This document shows, piece after piece, positions 1 through 7,223 of a stretch of DNA of 13,900 nt. Numbering within the stretch: position 1 is the first letter of the stretch; each line of letters begins with the position of its first letter. Under the pieces are notes generated by a model that did not search any database, had not been told where the DNA came from, and was given only the letters and a program-made list of their open reading frames with translations. The stretch is from CAZVXI01 sp964631295 (GTDB taxonomy: Bacteria; Planctomycetota; Phycisphaerae; Phycisphaerales; SM1A02), in the NCBI GenBank assembly GCA_964631295.1, contig CAZVXI010000076.1, forward strand, positions 1 through 13,900, written 5' to 3'. Position numbers and translations under genes: made by a program.

Positions 1-175
1 CTTTATCAACGAACACAAGCGACTGATTGAGGAAGGAATCGAACTGACGGGCTATCTGCTCATCGTGACAGGCACCTTCGAGGCGAACGCCACCGCACGA
101 TCGCAGCCGGATATCGCCGGCGAGACGAACGCCGATGAGTTTGAGAGTCCGAATTCTCTACATGTCGATCGCTGA
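1..175 (+). CDS. 3' end of an unrecognised protein (5' end outside window)
   Basis: The frame starting at base 2 is open for 57 codons and ends with TGA at 173-175. The visible C-terminus has an alternating charged and hydrophobic stretch (FINEHKRLIEEGIELTGYLL) and then a polar, acidic tail ending in SLHVDR. I recognise no motif and assign no function. The stop lies 15 bp from the stop of the convergent ABC exporter gene, the tight packing seen between other genes here, which supports this frame as real. The acidic tail looks like a disordered C-terminus rather than a domain core. Confidence 0.5.
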   Translation, partial: FINEHKRLIEEGIELTGYLLIVTGTFEANATARSQPDIAGETNADEFESPNSLHVDR

Positions 176-190
176 GCTTCTTCGGAGGAC

Positions 191-2014
191 TCACTCGCTC
201 GGAATCAACTGTGTCTGCGTGAGGCGGGCGTAAAGTTCGCAGGTTCGCAAGAGCTCGGCATGCGGGCCGGCAGCGACGACTTCGCCGCGATCCATCACGA
301 TGATGCGATCAGCGCTCAGCACTGTCGCAAGGCGGTGCGCGACGATAATGGCCGTCCTGCCGTGACAGAACTCGACGATGGCATCGTTGATGAGCTTCTC
401 AGACTCGGCATCGATCTGGCTGGTTGCTTCATCGAGAATGAGAATCGCAGGGTCGCGCAGGATCGCGCGGGCGATGGCCAGACGCTGCCGCTGACCGCCG
501 GAGAGTGATGCGCCCTGCTCCGCAAGATCCGCATCGTACCCGCCGGGAATGCGCTCGATGAACTCATCCGCGCGCGCCTGCTTCGCAGCATTGGTGATCT
601 GCTCACGGCTGACATCTTCGAGACCGAATGCGAGGTTGTCTGCAATCGAGCCGCGAAACAAGACAGTTTCCTGTGTGACGACGCCGATCTGCCTGCGCAG
701 CGATTGCAGCATGAGCGATTGAACATCGACGCCATCAATCAGCACGCGCCCCTGCTGTGGCACGATCAACCGCGGCAGTGTGCTGACGAGCGTCGTCTTG
801 CCGCAGCCGTTTGGGCCGACGAGCGCAACGCGTTCGCCGTGTTTGATTTCGACTGTGACATCGCGCAGTGCAGCTTCATCCGCGCCGGGATACGTGAGCG
901 AAACATGCTCGAATGTGATACTTCGTTTGTGCCGCTGCGCGGGCTTGCCACGCTCGGGCTGCTCGACTTCGAGCGGTTCATCCAGCAGTTGCGCGATGCG
1001 CGTGGCAGGTGCGCTCGCTGCCTGAAGTTCATTTACAAGGCCGGTGAGTGGACGCAGCGACACGCCTGCCACGGCAAGCGCTCCGATCGTGACGATGAAG
1101 TTGTTGAAGTCGAGCGAGTCTGCGATGATCAACCTTGCTGCGACCAGCGCAAGCAGGCAGAGCACAACGACAGCGAGCGTCTCGGTCAGTGGGCTGGAGA
1201 TTGCGCGAGCTTTGTAGATGCGCATCATCTGCCGGACTGCCTGACGATTCTGTACGCTGAACTTGTTTCTGGCCTGCTGTTCGCCGGTGTTCGCCTTCAC
1301 TGCGCGGATTCCCTGGAGATTCTCTGAAGCGATGCGCAGCAGTTGTTCCTGTGCTTCCAGCGCGCCGGTCGCGCCGCGCACGATAGACTTGCCGACTTTG
1401 CGGAGGATGATCGCGAGGATCGGCGCGATGACCATGGACGCTGCAGCGAGTTGCCAGTTGAGCAGAAACGCGACGCAGAACGCCGCGACGCCCTTGGTGA
1501 TCTGCGCGACCATCTTGCTTGTGATCGCGATGAAGGCATGCTGCAGATCGACACTGTCGCGCACGATGCGGGCCACGAGTTGTGATGGCCCGCGTTCAAC
1601 CACTCTCCCGAGTGGCATGAAGACGACGCGATCAAACACGCTTTGGCGAATCTCACCGACAGTCGTCATCGAAAGTTTGGCGCTCAGGTACATATGCGAG
1701 AAGTTGCACAGCGCGCCGATGGCTGTCAGGCAGATGACGAGTGCGAGCATCAGTTGCACACCGCCAAATTGTGTGGCCGGCAGGAGATCGATGAAGCCCT
1801 GCGGAACCGCGATGAACTTCGGATCCTGGTTGTATTCGTGGGCAAGGTCGACCAACGACTTTCCGCCATCGCCGAGGACGAGGTGCAGCATTGGCGCGAG
1901 CGACATCAGGCCGAAGCCGAAGCTGACTGCCGAGATGAACGCGAACAGCATCGCCCACGCGAGCGTGGAACGATGCCGGAAGACCAGCTTGACAAATCGC
2001 CAGAAATCGGTCAT
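191..2014 (-). CDS. MsbA-type ABC exporter, fused permease and ATPase (607 aa)
   Basis: A half-transporter that would work as a homodimer in the inner membrane, using ATP to flip or export a lipid or hydrophobic compound. Residues 1-330 are the transmembrane part, with helices near 20-45, 85-108, 165-207 and 278-325. Residues 365-600 are the nucleotide-binding domain: Walker A GPNGCGKTT (400-408), Q-loop Gln448, signature LSGGQ (504-508), Walker B ILILDE (524-529) and H-loop His560. All catalytic residues are intact and the length is normal for MsbA/LmrA-like exporters. The substrate cannot be read from the sequence. The gene lies 42 bp downstream of aroA on the same strand and may be its operon partner. 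There is no Shine-Dalgarno before ATG 2014. A weak -10-like TACACT (2027-2022 on the minus strand) sits 7 nt before the ATG, so a leaderless start is possible. Confidence 0.93.
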   Translation of the reverse strand: MTDFWRFVKLVFRHRSTLAWAMLFAFISAVSFGFGLMSLAPMLHLVLGDGGKSLVDLAHEYNQDPKFIAVPQGFIDLLPATQFGGVQLMLALVICLTAIGALCNFSHMYLSAKLSMTTVGEIRQSVFDRVVFMPLGRVVERGPSQLVARIVRDSVDLQHAFIAITSKMVAQITKGVAAFCVAFLLNWQLAAASMVIAPILAIILRKVGKSIVRGATGALEAQEQLLRIASENLQGIRAVKANTGEQQARNKFSVQNRQAVRQMMRIYKARAISSPLTETLAVVVLCLLALVAARLIIADSLDFNNFIVTIGALAVAGVSLRPLTGLVNELQAASAPATRIAQLLDEPLEVEQPERGKPAQRHKRSITFEHVSLTYPGADEAALRDVTVEIKHGERVALVGPNGCGKTTLVSTLPRLIVPQQGRVLIDGVDVQSLMLQSLRRQIGVVTQETVLFRGSIADNLAFGLEDVSREQITNAAKQARADEFIERIPGGYDADLAEQGASLSGGQRQRLAIARAILRDPAILILDEATSQIDAESEKLINDAIVEFCHGRTAIIVAHRLATVLSADRIIVMDRGEVVAAGPHAELLRTCELYARLTQTQLIPSE

Positions 2015-2056
2015 TGCGGGCAGTGTAGGGTGCGGTGCGAGGGTCGGTCCTGCTGG

Positions 2057-3400
2057 TTACTCTGAGAGGTTCGGCTGATTGTGGTAGAGCTTTGCAAAAT
2101 CGACCCAGAAGGTCGGATAGCTCTTCGAAACGCACGCGGGATTGGCAATCGAGATGCCGGGCCGCACGAGGCCGAGGATGGCGAACGCCATCGCCATGCG
2201 GTGATCGTTGTAGGTCTCGATCGTGACAGGATCATGACGCGCGATGTTGCCTTCACTGTCGCGCTCGTGCGGCGTGATTGTGATCGAATCGTCCGTTGCT
2301 TCGACTGTGCAGCCGCACCTGGTGAGTTCGGCCGCGAGGGCCGCGATGCGATCGGTCTCCTTGACACGGAGTGTGTGCAGGCCGGTGATTGTGGATGTGC
2401 CGTGAGCTGCGGCGGCGACCATGGCGACCGCCAATGCCCCGTCAGGACAGCGATCACAAGACACGTTCTGTGACTCGATCTTCTTCGATCCAACGACCAC
2501 GACGCCAGATTCTGACGGATGAGTGTCGCTGCGTCCGGCGAATCTGTCGAGTATCCATAATGCGGCGAGATCGGGTTGTTCAGACCAGTGCTGGTGAATA
2601 CCCAAGATCGACATTGTCGATGGACCGGAGAGTTTCGTCGCTGCGCTCCAGTACACAGCGCTACTCGCGTCTGCATGCATCTCAATGTCATGCGCCTTGA
2701 TGACCTTCGGCCGGGTCAATCGTTTGATCCCGAACAGGATCATCACTTGATGAGTGAGATCGATGTACGACTGACTGGTTGGAGTATGCGAGTGTCGTAT
2801 CTTCGCACCTCGTGGCAGCCACGGCGCAATCAGCATGATCGCAGAGATGAACTGACTGCTCGCGGTCTTGCCAACTGTGATCTCGCCGCCCTTGAAGTCA
2901 TCACTCGGCGTGGTGCGCACGGGCAGGCGGCCTTCTTCTTCGACATATTCAATGTGCGCGCCGAGCTGGCGCAACATATCAACGCCTTCTGCGATTGGGC
3001 GCTCGCGCATGCGTTTCGAGCCATCGACGATGACCGGCTGTGCTGCGAGGCACGCGGCTGCGATCATGAAGCGTGTGGGCGTGCCGCCATCGCCGAGGTT
3101 GACGATGCCGCCACGCGGGAAGTGGCCGTTGACGCCGGTGATAAAGACATCATCGCCGCCGGGGGCCCAGCATGCCTGCGCGCCCAGCGTGCACAGTGCA
3201 TCGAGCAGCAGATCGCAGTCGTCACTGCGCAGCGGGCGGCTGATTCTCGATTCGCCCTTTGCGAGGGCCGCAAGGATGTACGCGCGGTTCGTGATCGACT
3301 TGCTGCCCGGCGGGGTGATCGTCACATCAAACGGCGCACGCAGCGGTTCGATCGGCAGCGGATCGGGCATTTGATCAAGTGGAAGCGTGTAGTCGATCAT
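2057..3400 (-). CDS. aroA: 3-phosphoshikimate 1-carboxyvinyltransferase (EPSP synthase)
   Basis: This enzyme transfers the enolpyruvyl group of PEP to shikimate-3-phosphate, the sixth step of the shikimate pathway to chorismate. Numbered from ATG 3400 (447 aa), family landmarks are PGSKS with Lys34, LGDGGTPTR (102-110), RMRERP (130-135), SSQ (181-183), DASS (244-247), catalytic Asp320 in CPDGA, KETDR (347-351) and NDHRMA (398-403). The frame is open upstream to an ATG at 3487, but that start would overlap the 3' end of groES and add 29 unconserved residues, so I chose 3400, which leaves a 55-bp gap. No Shine-Dalgarno precedes it. Gly106 occupies the PEP-site glycine position typical of class I enzymes, while the usual Ala and Pro of that loop are Pro and Phe. 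It is probably co-transcribed with groES upstream and the ABC exporter downstream. Confidence 0.95.
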   Translation of the reverse strand: MIDYTLPLDQMPDPLPIEPLRAPFDVTITPPGSKSITNRAYILAALAKGESRISRPLRSDDCDLLLDALCTLGAQACWAPGGDDVFITGVNGHFPRGGIVNLGDGGTPTRFMIAAACLAAQPVIVDGSKRMRERPIAEGVDMLRQLGAHIEYVEEEGRLPVRTTPSDDFKGGEITVGKTASSQFISAIMLIAPWLPRGAKIRHSHTPTSQSYIDLTHQVMILFGIKRLTRPKVIKAHDIEMHADASSAVYWSAATKLSGPSTMSILGIHQHWSEQPDLAALWILDRFAGRSDTHPSESGVVVVGSKKIESQNVSCDRCPDGALAVAMVAAAAHGTSTITGLHTLRVKETDRIAALAAELTRCGCTVEATDDSITITPHERDSEGNIARHDPVTIETYNDHRMAMAFAILGLVRPGISIANPACVSKSYPTFWVDFAKLYHNQPNLSE

Positions 3401-3455
3401 GACCGGAGAGGAGAGGGAGGGCGATTCCGCGATCGGCTTCGCGAAGACTGACAGA

Positions 3456-3779
3456 TCATTCCTTCCGGAACACAGCGACGATGTCATCCAGCGGAATCAC
3501 GAACAGGCGGTTGTCGCCCTCGAAGTCCACCGGGATGCCGTTCTTCGGGTTGAACAGCACACGGTCGTACTGCCTGATCGGGTAGTCATCATCATGCTCG
3601 ATCTGGGCGCTGATGGCGACGACGCGGCCGGTGAGCGTGGGGATTTCCAGCTTGTCGGGCAGGTGGATGCCGATCTTGGTGACCTTCTTGTCCTCATCCT
3701 TGCGGATGAGCACGCGTTTTCCGACCGGCTCGACGGTTTCGATTGGTGGCGGCGAAGTTCTTTTCTCTGTCTCAGACAT
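3456..3779 (-). CDS. groES: Divergent GroES / Cpn10 co-chaperonin (107 aa)
   Basis: A GroES-family protein, which normally forms a heptameric lid on GroEL. The beta-barrel core is recognisable: VGKRVLIRKDED (19-30), LTGRVVAISA (49-58), YDRVLFNPKNGIPV (71-84), and the C-terminal strand FVIPLDDIVAVF (93-104). The mobile loop, normally ending in GGIVL, reads KIGIHLPDK here, so the GroEL-contacting tripeptide would be IHL (38-40). A Ser/Pro-rich N-terminal tail precedes the core. ATG 3779 is preferred over in-frame ATGs at 3788 and 3830: TATCAT (3792-3787 on the minus strand) lies 7 nt before it, which fits a leaderless start, and no Shine-Dalgarno is seen. No groEL lies next to it. It heads the minus-strand block with aroA and diverges from apt. 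It may serve a paralogous GroEL elsewhere. Confidence 0.85.
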   Translation of the reverse strand: MSETEKRTSPPPIETVEPVGKRVLIRKDEDKKVTKIGIHLPDKLEIPTLTGRVVAISAQIEHDDDYPIRQYDRVLFNPKNGIPVDFEGDNRLFVIPLDDIVAVFRKE

Positions 3780-3823
3780 GGTGGGCATGATAGGGCCGGG
3801 CTGGTACAACTGTCGGCACCGAG

Positions 3824-3853
3824 TTGTCATCGGTCGCCGGAGCCCGCTATGTT
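3824..3853 (+). promoter_or_regulatory. Candidate sigma70-type promoter of apt
   Basis: TTGTCA (3824-3829, 5 of 6 to TTGACA) and TATGTT (3848-3853, 4 of 6 to TATAAT) are separated by 18 bp. Transcription would begin near 3860, before the apt starts at 3879 or 3891. An in-frame ATG at 3849 lies inside the -10 element, which argues against it as the apt start. The match is moderate and comes from inspection only. Confidence 0.35.
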
Positions 3854-3878
3854 GACCAGTCCGTCACCCGATTCCGCC

Positions 3879-4412
3879 ATGAGCCAGACCATGCCGCACC
3901 GCCGCCTTGAAGCACTGATTCGCGACATCCCCGACTTTCCGAAGCCGGGCATCCTGTTCAAGGATATCACCCCGCTGCTGGCCGACCCTGCCGGGCTCGC
4001 GCTGGGTGTGGAACTGATGGCCAACACGTTTCGCAACGCGGGGATCGACCTCGTCGTGGGAGCTGAATCGCGCGGATTCATCTTCGGCACGGCCGTTGCG
4101 CAATCGCTCAACTGCGGGTTCATCCCGGTCCGCAAGCCCGGGAAGCTTCCGGCCGATCGCAAGTCGAAGACCTACGAGCTTGAATACGGCAGCGACACGC
4201 TGGAGATCCATGCCGATGCCATTGCCGGGCATCATCGCGTGCTGATGGTTGATGACCTGCTGGCAACCGGCGGCACGATGAAGGCGTGCTGCGACCTTGT
4301 ACAGGAACTCGGCGGCGAGATTGCCGGCATCACCGTCTTGATCGAGTTGACTGCGCTCGATGGCCGTGAACGACTCAAGCCGTATGAAGTAGAGGCGGTG
4401 TTACAGTACTGA
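3879..4412 (+). CDS. apt: Adenine phosphoribosyltransferase (177 aa)
   Basis: A cytosolic purine-salvage enzyme: adenine plus PRPP gives AMP plus pyrophosphate. The sequence matches the family along its length. It has the N-terminal DFPKPGILFKDITPLL (19-34), the substrate loop GAESRGFIFG (61-70), PVRKPGKLP (83-91), the flexible-loop ELEYGSDTLE segment (100-109), and the PRPP-binding signature VLMVDDLLATGGT (121-133). The family C-terminal block ITVLIELTALDGRERL (151-166) is also present. The frame is open far upstream, but that part is antisense to groES. Of ATGs at 3849, 3879 and 3891, 3879 gives the usual length of about 175-180 residues; 3891 is also possible. No clear Shine-Dalgarno is present. 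The gene diverges from groES and converges on the small membrane protein gene, ending 20 bp before the repaired stop of that gene. Confidence 0.93.
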   Translation: MSQTMPHRRLEALIRDIPDFPKPGILFKDITPLLADPAGLALGVELMANTFRNAGIDLVVGAESRGFIFGTAVAQSLNCGFIPVRKPGKLPADRKSKTYELEYGSDTLEIHADAIAGHHRVLMVDDLLATGGTMKACCDLVQELGGEIAGITVLIELTALDGRERLKPYEVEAVLQY

Positions 4413-4432
4413 GCCCGCGCTGGCATCGTGCA

Positions 4433-4769
4433 TCAGAAGCCGCCACCACCGCCGCCACTTGCAGCCGCTCCACCGATCGCGAGAACCACGAAGATAAAGT
4501 ATCCGCAGCCGCACAGCGTACTGAACCCGTTGAGGATCAGCCCGATGATGTTGCAGACGTAGCCCGCCGTTGGAATACGCGCCCGGATTGGCATCGACTA
4601 CCGCCTTGGCTGATCGAGACATGCCCAAGCCAATGAACGGCATAATCAGTCCGAGCAGCGGGATCACGAAGACAATGCTGAGAATGCCCAGCACAAGTCC
4701 GGTGGTCGCGCCCTGCGCTTCCTGCAACGGGGCTGATCCATACTGGGGATGATTCGAATACTGCGACAT
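4433..4769 (-). pseudogene. Small two-helix membrane protein (DUF4190-like), single-base frameshift
   Basis: From ATG 4769 the protein begins MSQYSNHPQYGSAPLQEAQG, then a hydrophobic helix TGLVLGILSIVFVIPLLGLI and FIGLGMSRSAKAVVD, the layout of DUF4190-type small membrane proteins. At CCC 4563-4565 (GGG on the coding strand) the frame turns into a basic, non-hydrophobic tail that runs to 4401 and overlaps the apt stop. Dropping one G gives GYVCNIIGLILNGFSTLCG and YFIFVVLAIGG, a second membrane segment, a glycine-rich tail and a stop at 4433-4435: 111 aa, ending 20 bp from apt. The repaired reading is far more sensible. The gene has the best Shine-Dalgarno in the window, GGGAGG (4783-4778), 8 nt before the ATG. 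The extra base may be a real mutation or a sequencing error. Function is unknown. Confidence 0.75.
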
Positions 4770-4882
4770 GTAAGAGACCTCCCTGATCGAGCTCAGAGCG
4801 TATCCAATTCCGATGCGATCAACAAGCAGTTGTCTCGACGGGTTACGCTGGAAATCAATGTGCGAGACAGTATCGTGCGTGC

Positions 4883-5677
4883 ATGCGTAACGTCACAATC
4901 GGCATGATCGCACTCGGCTTGCTGTCGGCCACGACGGCTTGCAGCACGCACCAAGTCACAAGTCCACCTGCTGCGCCACGCCATTTCACGCAGCAGATCA
5001 CGGGTACGACGATCGACTTCGACATGGTCTGGATCAAAGATGGCGACTTCTGGATCGGCCGGACTGAAGTCACGTGGGATGAGTTCCTCGCATATTGCGC
5101 TTTCGAGACCGACGATCCCGCGCCGCCGGGTGCAGATGCAGTCACGAAGCCATCAAAGCCGCTCGAGACCTCGCCGTATGATCGCGACTGGGGCAAGGGG
5201 CAGCGCCCTGCCGTCGGCATCAGTTGGAATGCTGCGAAGAAATACTGCCAGTGGCTCTCGATCAATACCGGTCGAACGTATCGCCTGCCGACCGAGGATG
5301 AGTGGCTGCTGGCATGCGGAACTGGTGTTCCCGAACCACTGGATGAGTACGCTTGGTTCGATGAAAACAGCAAGGGAATGACGCATCCAGTAGCGCAGAA
5401 AAAGCCCAATGCGCATGGCGTGCATGACATGCTGGGCAACTTATGGGAGTACTGCGGGAACCCCTTCAGTGATGATGACCCGGAACGTGCCGTCTTGCGC
5501 GGCGGGGCGTGGAACTCGCCCGCCGATGAAGTCACGCCCACCCGCCGCTTGCGGTTCAATCGCCTGTGGGTGATGCTGGACCCGAACATGCCGCCCGGGG
5601 TATGGTGGGTGCCGGACGGTGAACATCTTGGCTTTCGCGTGCTGTGCGAGCCGAAACAGGAAGAGTCGAATCAGTAG
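4883..5677 (+). CDS. FGE/SUMF1-like domain lipoprotein lacking the catalytic cysteines (264 aa)
   Basis: The N-terminus MRNVTIGMIALGLLSATTAC has a short charged start, a hydrophobic core and Cys20, a plausible though imperfect lipobox (TTAC), so the protein is probably lipid-anchored outside the inner membrane. The rest is a formylglycine-generating-enzyme (sulfatase-modifying factor) fold: GDFWIGRTEVTWDEFLAYC (54-72), PAVGISWNAAKKYCQWLS (109-126), YRLPTEDEWLLACGTG (133-148), GVHDMLGNLWEYC (179-191), VLRGGAWN (204-211) and LGFRVL (249-254). True FGEs carry two cysteines just after the RGG(S/A)W motif. Here that stretch is NSPADEVTPTRR, without cysteine, so formylglycine formation is unlikely; a binding or other SUMF1-family role is more probable. 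No Shine-Dalgarno precedes ATG 4883. It is followed after 10 bp by the Gfo/Idh/MocA gene, implying an operon. Confidence 0.85.
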   Translation: MRNVTIGMIALGLLSATTACSTHQVTSPPAAPRHFTQQITGTTIDFDMVWIKDGDFWIGRTEVTWDEFLAYCAFETDDPAPPGADAVTKPSKPLETSPYDRDWGKGQRPAVGISWNAAKKYCQWLSINTGRTYRLPTEDEWLLACGTGVPEPLDEYAWFDENSKGMTHPVAQKKPNAHGVHDMLGNLWEYCGNPFSDDDPERAVLRGGAWNSPADEVTPTRRLRFNRLWVMLDPNMPPGVWWVPDGEHLGFRVLCEPKQEESNQ

Positions 5678-5679
5678 GA
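5676..5679 (+). promoter_or_regulatory. Ribosome-binding site that decides the Gfo/Idh/MocA start
   Basis: AGGA at 5676-5679 overlaps the stop codon of the upstream lipoprotein gene and lies 8 nt before ATG 5688. This favours 5688 over the in-frame ATG at 5679, which would place the AGGA partly inside the start codon. The arrangement also suggests translational coupling of the two genes. Confidence 0.5.
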
Positions 5680-5687
5680 TGAATCCA

Positions 5688-7118
5688 ATGAAACGCCGCG
5701 AGTTTCTCGAACAGACATTGCTTGCAAGCGCTGCCGCGTCAGTCCCGACGATTGCGTCATCCACAATCGCGTTGCCAGCGCACCGCAGGTCACCGAATGA
5801 GACCATCCGCGTCGGTGTCATCGGTGTACGAGGCCGGGGACGCGGACACATTTCCGCGTTTCTCAAGTCGCCCGATGCTGAGGTCGTCGCCATCTGCGAT
5901 CCGGACGAGGGGGTGATCGACCTTGCTATGGAAGCGGCACCCAACGCGAAATATCTCCGCGACATGCGCGCCATGTTCGATGACCCGGCAATCGATGCAG
6001 TTTCGATTGCGACGCCGAACCACTGGCATTCGCTGGCAACCATCTGGGCGCTGCAGGCCGGCCAGCATGTGTTTGTTGAGAAGCCGATCAGCCACAATGT
6101 GTTCGAAGGCCGCCAGGTTGTGCGTGCTGCGAACAAGTACGGCAAAGTCGTGCAGCACGGCACGCAGGCGCGGTCGCACAGGGCCACCCGCGACGCCATC
6201 GCATGGCTGCGCGCCGGCGGACTTGGGAAGATCAGACTCGCGCGCGGGCTGTGTTACAAGCGCCGCGAATCGATCGGCACGGTGAACGGCCCGACCAGGC
6301 CGCCATCAACGATGGATTTCGACCTCTGGACCGGGCCTTCCCAACTCCAGCCGATCATGCGCCCGCAGGTGCACTACGACTGGCACTGGGACTTCAACAC
6401 CGGCAACGGCGACATCGGCAACCAGGGGCCGCACCAGATGGACATCGCGCGATGGGGGCTCGGCATCGACCGACTGCCAAACAGTGTGACCTCAAGCGGC
6501 GGACGCCTCGGCTACGACGACGCCGGTGAGACGGCCAACACGCAAGTCGCCACCTTCGACTTCGGCGATGCGCAGATCATCTTCGAAGTACGCGGGCTGC
6601 CGACACCCGCGCACAAGACAGCCCGCATCGGCACGATCTTCCATTGCGAACACGGCTATCTCGTCAGCGCGAGCTACTCAAAGGTCGTCGCGTACGACCT
6701 CGATGGAAACGAGGTCAAGACGTTCACCGGCGGCAGCGAGCAGGACCACTATCAGAACTTCCTTGATGCAATCAAGGCCAATGATCCGACGATCGTCACC
6801 GCACCGCCCATCGAGGGGCACCTCACCGCGGCGATGAGCCATCTTGCCAATATCTCCTGGCGGCTTGGCGCGCAGCAGGTGCTTTCTGCGAGCGATCAAC
6901 CGTTCGCGAATGACGACGCAGCCAACGAGGCCTTCGCGCGATTCCGCGAGCATCTCATCGCCAACGACCTCGATCCGTCGCAGACCAGCTACGCCATGGG
7001 TCCGAAGCTCGGCTTCGATCCGCAGACGGAACAGTTCTCAGGCGACTGGGCACTGGAAGCCAACGCCATGCTGACCCGGCCGGAACGCCCGCCGTTCGTC
7101 GTGCCGACCGTCGTCTGA
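5688..7118 (+). CDS. Tat-exported Gfo/Idh/MocA family oxidoreductase (476 aa)
   Basis: An NAD(P)-dependent dehydrogenase or glycosidase-type enzyme of the Gfo/Idh/MocA family, probably acting on a sugar or inositol derivative in the periplasm. The N-terminus MKRREFLEQTLLASAAASVP is a twin-arginine signal of the form usual for planctomycete members. The Rossmann fold starts at IRVGVIGVRGRGRGH (40-54), a GxxGxG-type dinucleotide loop with extra glycine and arginine. Next come VVAICDPDEG (66-75), ATPNHWHSLA (108-117) and the family signature EKP (131-133) with its conserved Lys132. Further on is NQGPHQMDIARWGLG, which holds the likely catalytic histidine of the HxxD motif. ATG 5688 is chosen because AGGA lies 8 nt upstream; ATG 5679 would add only MNP. 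It sits 10 bp after the FGE-like lipoprotein gene, so the two products may share one exported pathway. The substrate is not deducible. Confidence 0.92.
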   Translation: MKRREFLEQTLLASAAASVPTIASSTIALPAHRRSPNETIRVGVIGVRGRGRGHISAFLKSPDAEVVAICDPDEGVIDLAMEAAPNAKYLRDMRAMFDDPAIDAVSIATPNHWHSLATIWALQAGQHVFVEKPISHNVFEGRQVVRAANKYGKVVQHGTQARSHRATRDAIAWLRAGGLGKIRLARGLCYKRRESIGTVNGPTRPPSTMDFDLWTGPSQLQPIMRPQVHYDWHWDFNTGNGDIGNQGPHQMDIARWGLGIDRLPNSVTSSGGRLGYDDAGETANTQVATFDFGDAQIIFEVRGLPTPAHKTARIGTIFHCEHGYLVSASYSKVVAYDLDGNEVKTFTGGSEQDHYQNFLDAIKANDPTIVTAPPIEGHLTAAMSHLANISWRLGAQQVLSASDQPFANDDAANEAFARFREHLIANDLDPSQTSYAMGPKLGFDPQTEQFSGDWALEANAMLTRPERPPFVVPTVV

Positions 7119-7176
7119 GGCCTTTGACAATGGTCAGTCGGCTGATGATTCGCTCCGGTCATTCCCCGGCGAGCGC

Positions 7177-7182
7177 TACAAT
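7177..7182 (+). promoter_or_regulatory. Possible -10 element upstream of the HPPD gene
   Basis: TACAAT (5 of 6 to TATAAT) lies in the 105-bp gap before the dioxygenase gene and would start transcription near 7190. No convincing -35 sits 16-18 bp upstream. A perfect TTGACA at 7124-7129 is 47 bp away, too far to pair with it. Confidence 0.25.
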
Positions 7183-7223
7183 GTGGGCAGACGAACCACA
7201 GACTTCGCCTGAGGAAGTACCCA

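Noticed and set aside
3401..3487. Earlier aroA start at 3487
   Set aside because: It overlaps the end of groES and adds 29 residues without EPSP synthase similarity.
3399..3878. Long N-terminal extension of apt
   Set aside because: It is antisense to groES and would place 160 unrelated residues before a complete APRT.
4401..4432. C-terminal 52 residues of the unshifted small membrane protein frame
   Set aside because: The tail is basic and non-hydrophobic, overlaps apt, and is replaced by a sensible membrane segment when one base is removed.
7124..7152. TTGACA-based promoter for hpd
   Set aside because: The TTGACA is perfect, but no reasonable -10 lies 16-18 bp downstream; the nearest good -10 is 47 bp away.
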